Below are positions 1 through 7,338 of a stretch of DNA of 15,114 bases, piece after piece; the first letter of the stretch is position 1, and each line of letters begins with the position of its first letter. The DNA comes from an uncultured Flavonifractor sp. GTDB taxonomy: Bacteria; Bacillota; Clostridia; Oscillospirales; Oscillospiraceae. Location of the stretch: the NCBI GenBank assembly GCA_910585415.1, contig CAJUDT010000060.1:1-15114 (forward strand), read 5' to 3'. The notes beneath the pieces were generated by a model, which did no database searches, was not told the origin of the DNA, and worked only from the letters and a program-made list of their open reading frames with translations. A program made the position numbers and the translations under genes.

Positions 1-19
1 GAGGGGCCGCACTGTGCGG

Positions 20-232
20 CCGAAGTGTTGAGGGCGGAGGCTAAAACGGCGGGTACCAACCAAAGGGCTTGCAAGCCCCGTACCTATTCCGCCGCCCCCC
101 GACCCCTGGGGACCGGGGCCGCAGCCCCGGCGATCTTTGCCTACTTTCCATCGCTGGAAAGTAGGCCGCCGGAGGCAGGACCAGAAAACAAAACCCACCA
201 GAGTATCGAGGAAGAGGCATAAACCCCCGAAA
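20..232 (+). repeat. Structured dispersed repeat, left copy (inverted relative to 14903-15114)
   Basis: This stretch matches the reverse complement of the last 212 bases of the window, about 85% identical by eye with a 2-nt indel near 100-110. It carries two perfect hairpins: 113-119 with 124-130 (loop CGCA) and 139-150 with 155-166 (loop TCGC). Both hairpins recur in the right copy with compensatory base changes. A further 7-bp hairpin at 5-11/15-21 lies just outside, and the other copy ends too early to show whether it belongs. No transposase, terminal inverted repeats or target duplication are visible, so this is an intergenic repeat or structured RNA/DNA element of unknown function. Short ORFs run through it but have no ribosome site. 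Confidence 0.8.
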
Positions 233-309
233 TAGATAAGGCCCCCTCCCCCGCTGGATAGCCCAACAACAATCAGTTTGTTTATTTTGAGTTAGGAGGA
301 ATCCAACCA

Positions 310-3111
310 ATGGACTACAATCAAACCATTCACCTGCCGAAAACCGACTTCCCCATGCGGGGAAAACTCCCCCAGCGGGAGCCTGCCATGCTTCAGACGA
401 TGTATGACCAGGACCTGTATCACGCGATGATTGCCCGCAATGAGGGGAAGCCTTCTTTTATCCTGCATGACGGCCCCCCCTACGCCAACGGCAACATTCA
501 TATTGGTACTTCGCTCAATAAGATCCTCAAGGATTTTATCGTCAAGCACCGGAATATGACCGGCTATTACGCCCCCTATGTCCCCGGCTGGGACACCCAT
601 GGCCTGCCCATTGAATCCGCCGTCCTCAAGGACAAAAAGGTCAAGCGCAGTGAAATGAGTACCGCCGAGTTCCGGGATAAGTGCCGGGAGTACGCTCTGA
701 GCTATATCGACAAAATGACCGGGCAGTTTAAGCGCCTGGGCGTCCTGGGCGAGTGGGACGACCCCTATATCACCCTCAGCCCCGATTTTGAGGCCAAACA
801 GATTGAGGTTTTTGGCAAAATGGCCGAGAAAGGACTCATTTACAAGGGGTTGAAGCCCGTCTACTGGTGCCCCCACGATCAGACCGCTTTGGCTGAGGCC
901 GAAATCGAGTACCAGGACGACCCCTGTACCACCATTTTTGTCAAATTCCCCGTCCGGGACGATAAGGGGAAGCTGGCCCAATATGCCGGCTTGGCAAAGA
1001 CCTATTTTGTTATCTGGACGACCACCCCTTGGACGATTCCCGGCAATATGGCCATCTGCGTCAACGCAGGGCTGGACTATGTGCTCTTGCAGGCCCCCAA
1101 TGGGGAGGTCTATATTCTGGCTCAGGCCCTGGCTGAGGGCGTGTGCAAGGCCGCTGGCATCGACTACGCCGCCAGCAAGGTCCTGGCTACCCTCAAGGGG
1201 GAGGAATTTGAGCTCATGACCGCCAAGCATCCCCTGTTTGACCGGGATTCCGTGCTTTTGTGCGGCGATCATGTCACTCTGGACGCCGGTACCGGCTGCG
1301 TTCATACGGCCCCCGGATTTGGCGCCGACGACTTTAACATTTGCAGGCAGTACGACAGCGCCGGGCTTACCAACATCGGTACCCCTGTGCCCGTTAACGC
1401 CAAGGGCGTTATGACTGACGAGCGGTACAATGGGCGCTACTACGCCGAGGCCAATGAGGCCGTTCCCGGCGACCTGGAGGCCGCTGGGGCCCTGCTGGCC
1501 AGCGAGAAGATTACCCACTCCTATCCCCACTGCTGGCGGTGCAAGCACCCCATCATTTATCGGGCCACCGAGCAGTGGTTCTGCTCCGTGGACGCCATCA
1601 AACAGGCCGCTGTGGACGCCTGCGACGGGATTTCCTGGCACCCCGTCTGGGGCAAGGATCGCATGACCTCTATGATTAGCGAGCGCAACGACTGGTGTAT
1701 CTCCCGGCAGCGGGTGTGGGGCGTGCCCATTCCTATGTTCTACTGCGCTGCGTGCGGGAAGGATATCGTTACGCCGGAGACCATTGCCCGGGTGGCCGGG
1801 CTCTTCCGGGAGCATGGTTCGAACATCTGGTTCGACAAGGAGGCGGATGAGCTGGTCCCCGAGGGGCTGGTGTGCCCCGTGTGCGGACACCGGCACTTTA
1901 CCAAGGAATCCGATATCATGGATGTGTGGTTCGACTCCGGCTCCACCTGGGCCGCTGTGGCCGAGGAGCGGGAACAGCTCCACTACCCCGCCGAGGTGTA
2001 TTTGGAGGGCGGCGACCAGTATCGCGGCTGGTTCCAGTCCTCTATGCTCACCTCGATTGCGGTGAATGGCGTGGCCCCTTATAAGCAGATTATCACCCAC
2101 GGGTGGACCGTGGACGGCGAGGGCAAGGCAATGCACAAGAGCCTTGGCAACGCCATCGGGCCCGAGGAGGTTATCAAGGACTTTGGCGCGGATTTGCTCC
2201 GCCTTTGGGTTGCCAGTGCCGATTATACCCAGGATATGCGCATTTCCGACAATATTATGAAGCAGCTCAGTCAGGCGTATCTGAAAATCCGCAACACCGC
2301 CAAGTATATGCTGGGCAACCTGGAGGGCTTTGACCCGGACACCGATCAGGCGCCCTACGGGGAATTGATGGAGCTGGACCGGTACGCCCTGCACCGGTTT
2401 AATGAGCTGGCCAAGGCCGTTCAGGAGGGCTATGAGCACTACGAGTTCCATGCCGTGTACCGGGCGGTGTACAACTTCTGCGTGGTGGATATGTCCAACT
2501 TCTATCTGGATATCATCAAGGACCGGCTTTACTGCGCGGATGCCGCGCCCCGGCGCTCCGCGCAGACCGCCCTTTACACCATTTTGGACGGCATGACCCG
2601 GCTGATTGCGCCCATTCTGGCCTTTACCAGCGACGAAATCTGGCACGCTATGCCCCACGCCAAGGACGCCGACCCCAAGAGCGTTCTGCTGAACGATATG
2701 CCCCGCTATGAGGCCGCTCGAGCCCTGGAGGGCGCGGCCGGGGAGCGCTGGGAGAAGCTGGTGTCCCTGCGGGACGCGGTGAACAAGGCCCTGGAGAACG
2801 CCCGGAACGCCGGGGTATTTAAGAAGGCCCAGGATACCGAGGTTACCATCGCTGTCAAGGACGGGGCGGATGCCGCTCTGTTGGAGGGGGTGGACTTGGC
2901 CACCCTGTGCATTGTCTCTAAGGTTACGGTTTGCGACGGCGCTTTGGAGGGGGAGGAAAACAGCGAGTGTCTGATTCCCTGCACCATTGCCGTCAAGCTC
3001 TCCGAGGCTCCCAAGTGCGTGCGGTGCTGGAACCACGACGAGGGCGTGGGCCAGGACCAGGACCACCCGGAGCTGTGTCCCCGCTGCGCCAAGGTCGTGC
3101 GGGCACTGTAA
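310..3111 (+). CDS. ileS: Isoleucyl-tRNA synthetase (IleRS, class I)
   Basis: The enzyme charges tRNA-Ile with isoleucine in the cytoplasm. It has 933 residues, the usual length of the bacterial form with a C-terminal zinc finger. Visible landmarks are GPPYANGNIHIGT near 55-67 (class I HIGH region, here HIGT), the CP1 editing domain with WTTTPWTIPGN near 236, a CxxC pair at 479/482 with 522/525, WCISRQRVWG in the catalytic core, the KMSKS-loop counterpart AMHKS near 607-611, and the C-terminal zinc site C903, C906, C923, C926. The start is fixed by TAGGAGG ending about 10 bases upstream and by the conserved N terminus. Only about 78 bases separate it from the left repeat. They contain no T-box and no convincing promoter, so transcription may begin in or beyond the repeat. 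A strong terminator follows. Confidence 0.97.
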   Translation: MDYNQTIHLPKTDFPMRGKLPQREPAMLQTMYDQDLYHAMIARNEGKPSFILHDGPPYANGNIHIGTSLNKILKDFIVKHRNMTGYYAPYVPGWDTHGLPIESAVLKDKKVKRSEMSTAEFRDKCREYALSYIDKMTGQFKRLGVLGEWDDPYITLSPDFEAKQIEVFGKMAEKGLIYKGLKPVYWCPHDQTALAEAEIEYQDDPCTTIFVKFPVRDDKGKLAQYAGLAKTYFVIWTTTPWTIPGNMAICVNAGLDYVLLQAPNGEVYILAQALAEGVCKAAGIDYAASKVLATLKGEEFELMTAKHPLFDRDSVLLCGDHVTLDAGTGCVHTAPGFGADDFNICRQYDSAGLTNIGTPVPVNAKGVMTDERYNGRYYAEANEAVPGDLEAAGALLASEKITHSYPHCWRCKHPIIYRATEQWFCSVDAIKQAAVDACDGISWHPVWGKDRMTSMISERNDWCISRQRVWGVPIPMFYCAACGKDIVTPETIARVAGLFREHGSNIWFDKEADELVPEGLVCPVCGHRHFTKESDIMDVWFDSGSTWAAVAEEREQLHYPAEVYLEGGDQYRGWFQSSMLTSIAVNGVAPYKQIITHGWTVDGEGKAMHKSLGNAIGPEEVIKDFGADLLRLWVASADYTQDMRISDNIMKQLSQAYLKIRNTAKYMLGNLEGFDPDTDQAPYGELMELDRYALHRFNELAKAVQEGYEHYEFHAVYRAVYNFCVVDMSNFYLDIIKDRLYCADAAPRRSAQTALYTILDGMTRLIAPILAFTSDEIWHAMPHAKDADPKSVLLNDMPRYEAARALEGAAGERWEKLVSLRDAVNKALENARNAGVFKKAQDTEVTIAVKDGADAALLEGVDLATLCIVSKVTVCDGALEGEENSECLIPCTIAVKLSEAPKCVRCWNHDEGVGQDQDHPELCPRCAKVVRAL

Positions 3112-3132
3112 GAGGTTACGCGAATTATCAGG

Positions 3133-3166
3133 AAAACCCCCGGACATGTTGGTGTCCGGGGGTTTT
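3133..3166. terminator. Bidirectional intrinsic terminator between ileS and the icd operon
   Basis: A perfect 14-bp stem (3133-3146 with 3153-3166) with a 6-base loop has a C/G-rich core, AAAA on the left arm and TTTT on the right arm. Both strands therefore have a U tract. It sits 21 bases past ileS and 50 bases past the last minus-strand gene, so it serves both convergent units. Confidence 0.92.
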
Positions 3167-3215
3167 GGGCTGTCGAAGAAATAGATTTTTTGGGTAATGC
3201 GCGTAAGTGGGAACG

Positions 3216-3641
3216 TCACTCCGCGATATGCCGCCGGTGCAGCCAGAAGAGGGCCAGCAGATGGGCGGCGACGCCGGGGAGCATGAACACCATGCCGGCG
3301 CTCTGGGGGAAGATGTGGAGCAGTATGGCCCAGAAGGAGTTATACTCGTTGTGGAACAGGAGGACAAAGACCCAGCTCAGGGCCAGGGCCGCCAGATAGA
3401 GGACCGCGGTGAGGATGGCGTAGGGCGCCATGGACTCCCCACCCAGGAGCATGTGGACCACCGCCGCCAGGATGACCCCCAGCAGGATGCAGCTCACCAT
3501 GGGCAGCGCCTGGAGGGTGCCGCCCCGCTCAAGATGGAAGAGGTAGGTTAAGGGGTAATAGGCGAAGATGTACAGGGAAGCCAGCATCACCAGGGACAGT
3601 ACAAAGGGGGGGACAAGTCGGGTGCGGGCGGGCTGATTCAT
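3216..3641 (-). CDS. Four-helix integral membrane protein of unknown function
   Basis: The product has 141 residues and I do not recognise a family. It is strongly hydrophobic. Predicted membrane segments lie near residues 10-32 (FVLSLVMLASLYIFAYYPL), 45-66 (ALPMVSCILLGVILAAVVHMLL), 72-95 (PYAILTAVLYLAALALSWVFVLLF) and 101-133 (WAILLHIFPQSAGMVFMLPGVAAHLLALF). A basic tail LHRRH ends the protein. The start is supported by AAAGGAG six bases upstream. The gene follows the membrane-protein gene 3693-4322 by 51 bases on the same strand and ends just before the shared terminator, so it is probably the last gene of the icd operon. No catalytic motif is visible. Confidence 0.75.
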   Translation of the reverse strand: MNQPARTRLVPPFVLSLVMLASLYIFAYYPLTYLFHLERGGTLQALPMVSCILLGVILAAVVHMLLGGESMAPYAILTAVLYLAALALSWVFVLLFHNEYNSFWAILLHIFPQSAGMVFMLPGVAAHLLALFWLHRRHIAE

Positions 3642-3692
3642 GTCGGACTCCTTTCTTTGGGTGTTCGGGTGGAAGGGACTGGAGTGGACACC

Positions 3693-4322
3693 TCAGCGGC
3701 ACTGGGACCGCCGCCAGTGGTCCAGCTCCAGGGCGCTGGACCACAGCTGTATGTCTGGGCGGCGGGCTTGCAGGGTGCTCAGGAGCTCCGTGAGGAGGCG
3801 CCGGTTGAGCCGTCCGCCGCCTAAATCGGCGTAGCTGCCGCCGGTGAGGCCCAAGAGAAGCCGCTCTCCCTGCCAGGCCGCGCAGTGGATGTGCTCCAGA
3901 GGCACGGCCCAGGACTCCAGCGGGGCCAGGAAGAGCCATTGACGGCCAACCACCGCCGCTCCGCCGCCGAGGGAGGTTCCGTACTCGTTCAAATCCGCGT
4001 CCACCTGGGCAAACAGGGCGCGGGCGGGCAGGTCGGGGCAGTACCGCCGCAGGACGCGGGTGAAGGGGTGGGATTCCCGGCGGAAGGGGGTGATTAGGGC
4101 GAGTATCAGGCAGACGATTCCGAAAATCAGGGAGCAGAAGGCAAAGGCAATCATGGTGGCGTAGCTCTGGCCCTCCGCCCGGGTGGTGTAGCCGGGGGTG
4201 AAGTTCAAATCCCCCGCCAGGAGGCGAAAGACAGCTGCCGCCGCCAGTCCGCCCAGGCCCCAGAACAGGTGCTTTTGCGCGGTGGACCAGAGGACCGAGG
4301 CGCAGTAGTGTTTCTTTCTCAT
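3693..4322 (-). CDS. Membrane protein with two N-terminal helices and a soluble domain, unknown function
   Basis: With the start at MRKKHYC the product has 209 residues. This start lies 4 bases after the icd stop codon, and the GAGG overlapping that stop can act as ribosome site, which suggests translational coupling. An upstream in-frame start exists but would lie inside icd. Two hydrophobic segments are seen near residues 18-35 (FWGLGGLAAAAVFRLLAG) and 55-76 (ATMIAFAFCSLIFGIVCLILAL). A mixed soluble part of about 130 residues follows, with FLAPLESWAVPLEHI and a Gly-rich LTGGSYADLGGGRLN stretch. The pattern resembles small bacterial two-TM proteins with a PH-like or YcxB-like cytoplasmic domain, but that is only a guess from architecture. 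Confidence 0.75.
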   Translation of the reverse strand: MRKKHYCASVLWSTAQKHLFWGLGGLAAAAVFRLLAGDLNFTPGYTTRAEGQSYATMIAFAFCSLIFGIVCLILALITPFRRESHPFTRVLRRYCPDLPARALFAQVDADLNEYGTSLGGGAAVVGRQWLFLAPLESWAVPLEHIHCAAWQGERLLLGLTGGSYADLGGGRLNRRLLTELLSTLQARRPDIQLWSSALELDHWRRSQCR

Positions 4323-4326
4323 AGCC

Positions 4327-5544
4327 TCAGCCGGTGAGAAGGGTATCCAGACGGGCCCGGATGGCCTGGAGAAACGCCACACTGGTGACCGTGCGGGCGG
4401 GGGTCTCCCCTTCCCACATGGCGGACAGGTCCTTGGTCATGACGCCAGACTCGATGGTGTCAATGCAGGCCTGCTCCAGCTTGCGGGCAAAGGCGGTGAG
4501 GCCGGGCAGATGGTCCAGCTCTCCGCGCTTGGACAGAGCGCCGGTCCAGGCGAAAATGGTGGCCATGGGGTTGGTGGAGGGGGCCTCCCCTTCCAGGTAC
4601 TTGTAATAGTGGCGGGTAACGGTGCCGTGGGCGGCCTCGAACTCGTACTTGCCGTCCGGGGAGACCAGGACGGAGGTCATCATAGCCAAACTGCCAAAGG
4701 CGGTGGACACCATGTCGCTCATTACGTCCCCGTCGTAGTTCTTGCAGGCCCAGATAAAGCCCCCCTGGGAGCGAATGACCCGGGCTACCGCGTCGTCAAT
4801 GAGGGTGTAGAAGTACTCGATACCCATAGACTCGAACTGTGTTTTGTACTCCGCGTCGTAGATTTCCTGAAAGATGTCCTTGAAGGTGTGGTCGTACTGC
4901 TTGGAGATGGTGTCCTTGGTGGAGAACCACAGGTCCTGCTTGGTGTCCAGGGCGTACTGGAAGCAGGAGCGGGCAAAGGAGGAAATGGAGCTGTCCTTGT
5001 TGTACTGGCCCTGGAGGACCCCCGCGCACTCAAAGTCGTAGATGGTCTGGCGGAAGGTCTGGCCGCCGGCTCCGGTGTAGAGGAGCTCCGCCTTGCCGGG
5101 GCCGGGGACCCGGTACTCAGAGGCCCGGTACACGTCGCCATAGGCGTGGCGGGCGATGGTGATGGGGCGCTTCCAGGTCTTGACCACCGGAGAAATGCCG
5201 TGGACCATGATGGGCGAGCGGAATACGGTGCCGTCCAGAATGGCCCGAATGGTGCCGTTGGGGGATTTCCACATCTGGGAGAGCTTGTATTCCTCCACCC
5301 GCTGGGCGTTGGGAGTGATGGTGGCGCATTTGACCGCTACACCATATTGTTTCGTGGCCTCGGCGGAGTCTGCCGTTACTTGGTCCTTGGTGCGCTCCCG
5401 CTCCGGGAGGCCCAGGTCGTAGTATTCGGTCTTTAGGTCGATGTAGGGCAACAGAAGCTCGTCCTTAATCTGCTTCCAGAGGATACGGGTCATTTCGTCC
5501 CCGTCCATTTCTACCAGGGGGGTGGTCATCTTCAGCTTTTCCAT
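4327..5544 (-). CDS. icd: NADP-dependent isocitrate dehydrogenase, homodimeric eukaryote-like type
   Basis: The enzyme oxidatively decarboxylates isocitrate to 2-oxoglutarate with NADP+, feeding glutamate synthesis and NADPH supply. The 405-residue length and sequence fit the subfamily that includes human IDH1/2 and some anaerobic bacteria, rather than E. coli Icd. Visible motifs are VEMDGDEMTR near 11-20, KCATITPNAQRVEE near 72-85, MWKSPNGTIR at 91-100 with the substrate-binding Ser and Asn, R109 in TVFR, ARHAYGDVYRA with R132 at the same number as human IDH1, the metal-binding FIWACKNYDGDVMSD, and AAHGTVTRHY for NADP. AAGGAGG lies five bases before the start. A promoter is seen at 5650-5678. 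Two membrane-protein genes follow, the first only 4 bases downstream. Confidence 0.96.
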   Translation of the reverse strand: MEKLKMTTPLVEMDGDEMTRILWKQIKDELLLPYIDLKTEYYDLGLPERERTKDQVTADSAEATKQYGVAVKCATITPNAQRVEEYKLSQMWKSPNGTIRAILDGTVFRSPIMVHGISPVVKTWKRPITIARHAYGDVYRASEYRVPGPGKAELLYTGAGGQTFRQTIYDFECAGVLQGQYNKDSSISSFARSCFQYALDTKQDLWFSTKDTISKQYDHTFKDIFQEIYDAEYKTQFESMGIEYFYTLIDDAVARVIRSQGGFIWACKNYDGDVMSDMVSTAFGSLAMMTSVLVSPDGKYEFEAAHGTVTRHYYKYLEGEAPSTNPMATIFAWTGALSKRGELDHLPGLTAFARKLEQACIDTIESGVMTKDLSAMWEGETPARTVTSVAFLQAIRARLDTLLTG

Positions 5545-5600
5545 AGGGGCCTCCTTGCACTGTTTCAGGTTCGCCGGAAACAGGGGTGTATGATAAAAGA

Positions 5601-5652
5601 AATTCAGCCTGACAGAAAACCCCGCCGGAAGGGGGTCCTGTCAAGCTGAATT
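5601..5652 (-). terminator. Long hairpin with U tract: terminator of the radical SAM unit, overlapping the icd start site
   Basis: Read on the minus strand, arms 5652-5645 and 5643-5638 pair with 5615-5610 and 5608-5601, with one mismatch, and C/G runs pair inside. TTTCTTTTATC follows directly, as in an intrinsic terminator. It begins about 30 bases after the radical SAM stop codon. The icd -10 box overlaps the outer arm, and the predicted icd transcription start lies inside the hairpin. Confidence 0.65.
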
Positions 5653-5678
5653 GTACCATATTTTGCGGGCAAAGACAA
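5650..5678 (-). promoter_or_regulatory. Sigma-A type promoter for icd
   Basis: On the minus strand, TTGTCT (5678-5673), a 17-base spacer and TACAAT (5655-5650) form a good promoter. The predicted transcription start is near 5642, giving an icd leader of about 97 bases. The -35 box begins only 5 bases after the upstream gene's stop codon. Confidence 0.75.
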
Positions 5679-5682
5679 GGGT

Positions 5683-6774
5683 TTAACCGGTTCCGGCGGT
5701 GGGAATCGTCCGGGCGGGGCGGCGGCAAAAGACAATCTCCGGCATCAGAGGACAGCCGCCCAGGCAGAGGGTTTGCTTCTCACAGCCGGGGCAGGCGGAG
5801 CGCATGGCGTCCCGGAAGCGGTCGAAGGCCGGGCTGTTCCAGGCGTCCTCGATGGTGAGGGGGTTCAGCTGGACGCGATAGCGCTGCTCCTGGTCAAAGC
5901 TGCATGGGACCATCACCAGGTCCGCGCCGATGTAACAGCTGAACCGCCCGCCCTCGCAGGTGTCCAGAGACTCGGGGAGGATGTTTTGACAGAAATTCAG
6001 CGCGCCGGGGACGTTGCAGCTGTCCAGACCCACTTGAAAAGGGTGCCTGCCGTCCGCCTGGGCGAAAAACTCCGCTACCTGGGGGTCAGCCGGGTCCAGG
6101 ACATTCGCCTGGGTCCCCTGGCCCGCGGGCTTGTGGAGAAGGAAAATTACCGCGTTAATGCCCGCCGGGAAATCGTCCCGCTTCAGGCGGTCGATGGCCT
6201 CGGTGATGGAGTTTTTGCCCAGGACGTAATGAATGTTGGTGGTAACTCCGGCCTCCAGGAGCAGGCGGATGGCCCGGAGGGTGTAGTCGCTCCGGTACCA
6301 GCTGACCGCCACCGCGCCGCAGTACCGCTTGCACAGCGCCGCCGCTTCCTCCGTCAGGCCGTAGCCAGAGGTGGTGAAGTTGGGGACCAGATGGTGTTCC
6401 CGGCTGATTTGGAGGAGTTCCTCAAATTGCTCGTGCTGGTCCGGGTCTCCCCTGCCTCCAAGGGCCAGCTGGTTGCACCGGCCCTGGCACTGCTGGGCAA
6501 TCCACCGAAAATCCTCCGCCGTCATGTTGGGCCGCTCTACCAGGGCCCCGCTCTGGTAGCACCCCACCCCCGCCTTGGCGCACAGGCCGGTCTTGCCGTG
6601 GATGCAGTGGCCCATGACCCCTACGTCAATCAGGTGGGGAAAGGAGGCCATAAAGGGGTCTATGCCGGTGTCCCGGCCGTGCTCGTCCAAAATGCCGGTG
6701 CGGACATAGGCTCCCGTCTCGCTGTCAAAGACGGAGAGGAAGCGGAATTGTTTGTCTATGATTTTGTAGCGCAT
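5683..6774 (-). CDS. Radical SAM/SPASM-type protein with atypical cluster cysteine spacing
   Basis: The start is the ATG at 6774, placed 7 bases after AGGTGA; an in-frame GTG two codons earlier is too close to it. The product has 363 residues. In place of CxxxCxxC there is GHCIHGKTGLC followed by GVGC, giving C57, C65 and C72 (CX7CX6C). QLALGGRGDP near 102-111 fits the GGEP-like SAM-binding strand, and a TIM-barrel-like region continues to about 220. The C-terminal third is cysteine-rich (C253, C262, C273, C280, C291, then CPGCEKQTLCLGGC at 328-341, and C350), which is the SPASM-type pattern for auxiliary Fe-S clusters. SPASM proteins commonly modify peptides or proteins, but the substrate here is unknown. 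The gene lies 18 bases after a small NSSS-motif protein gene, which is a natural candidate partner. Confidence 0.85.
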   Translation of the reverse strand: MRYKIIDKQFRFLSVFDSETGAYVRTGILDEHGRDTGIDPFMASFPHLIDVGVMGHCIHGKTGLCAKAGVGCYQSGALVERPNMTAEDFRWIAQQCQGRCNQLALGGRGDPDQHEQFEELLQISREHHLVPNFTTSGYGLTEEAAALCKRYCGAVAVSWYRSDYTLRAIRLLLEAGVTTNIHYVLGKNSITEAIDRLKRDDFPAGINAVIFLLHKPAGQGTQANVLDPADPQVAEFFAQADGRHPFQVGLDSCNVPGALNFCQNILPESLDTCEGGRFSCYIGADLVMVPCSFDQEQRYRVQLNPLTIEDAWNSPAFDRFRDAMRSACPGCEKQTLCLGGCPLMPEIVFCRRPARTIPTAGTG

Positions 6775-6792
6775 GGTCACGTCACCTGGTTT

Positions 6793-7251
6793 TTACTCTT
6801 CTGTATATGTGCCGGACCCGCCGTCTTTTTTGGAATAGGTAAAGCGCGTCGTGCGGACGTCCGGCTCAAATTCACCATAACTGTCATTCTGGTACAGCCA
6901 GGACACCTTTTGGAAGGAATCGGTCAACACCTGCTTCTGGTCCTTGAGCTCCTGAATCAGCGCCTGAAAGCGCGCTCCATCCGCTTCCTCCATCTGCTCT
7001 TTCAAGCCGTCAATCAGCCGGTCAAGTACCCGGTCCAGTGTTTCCGGTACATCCCCGCACCAGCCCGGGGTGTAGTCCTCGTCCCATAACGCGGAAAATG
7101 TGTGTCCTTTGATGATTCCGCCCATCGAGCTGTTGGGGCCGACCAAATCTTCATATTCTTTGAGCAGAGTGACAAACTCCTTGCTCTCAATGGTGATGAC
7201 TGCCGAGCTGTAGCTGCTGGAATTGGTGACGAAACCGGTTCTGATTTTCAT
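6793..7251 (-). CDS. Small protein with N-terminal GFVTNSSS signature, candidate partner of the radical SAM enzyme
   Basis: The start at 7251 is set by AAGGAGG eight bases upstream and by the N terminus MKIRTGFVTNSSSYSS. An N-terminal (R/K)xGFVxNSSSSS(F/Y) signature is one I recall from many otherwise unrelated small Firmicute and phage proteins; no function is known to me. The product has 152 residues, no signal peptide and no membrane helix. After the signature come a mixed segment with the single cysteine in TPGWCGDVPE (near 61-70), a charged helical, possibly coiled-coil stretch near 71-112, and an aromatic and charged tail ending GGSGTYTEE. It is the first gene of a two-gene unit with the radical SAM protein and has its own strong promoter. 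A role as modification substrate is inference from adjacency. Confidence 0.8.
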   Translation of the reverse strand: MKIRTGFVTNSSSYSSAVITIESKEFVTLLKEYEDLVGPNSSMGGIIKGHTFSALWDEDYTPGWCGDVPETLDRVLDRLIDGLKEQMEEADGARFQALIQELKDQKQVLTDSFQKVSWLYQNDSYGEFEPDVRTTRFTYSKKDGGSGTYTEE

Positions 7252-7309
7252 GGATGATTCCTCCTTTTTCGTTTGGATGATACGCCGTCCAAAATCCATC
7301 TTATCGTTA

Positions 7310-7338
7310 AGTATAGACACGTGGATAAATTGTGTCAA
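7310..7338 (-). promoter_or_regulatory. Strong sigma-A promoter for the NSSS/radical SAM unit
   Basis: On the minus strand, TTGACA (7338-7333), a 17-base spacer and TATACT (7315-7310) are near consensus. The predicted leader is about 50 bases long and ends in AAGGAGG. A DnaA-box-like 9-mer (7320-7328) lies inside the spacer. Confidence 0.85.

Noticed and set aside
25..222. Possible peptide gene in the left repeat, with a matching frame (YFPSLES, PPEAGPEN) in the right repeat
   Set aside because: The shared translation is explained by DNA-level homology and by the hairpin, which encodes YFP-like residues on both strands. There is no ribosome site, and the substitutions preserve base pairing rather than codons.
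292..3219. Very long minus-strand open frame opposite ileS
   Set aside because: It lies antisense to a clear IleRS, has no ribosome site, and its Gly/Val/Leu/His-rich translation is what GC-rich codon bias produces on the opposite strand.
4510..5436. Long plus-strand open frame opposite icd
   Set aside because: It is antisense to a well-conserved enzyme, with low-complexity Gly/Val/Asp composition and no start signal. Similar antisense frames opposite hisS, aspS, the Fe-ADH and minD were dropped for the same reason.
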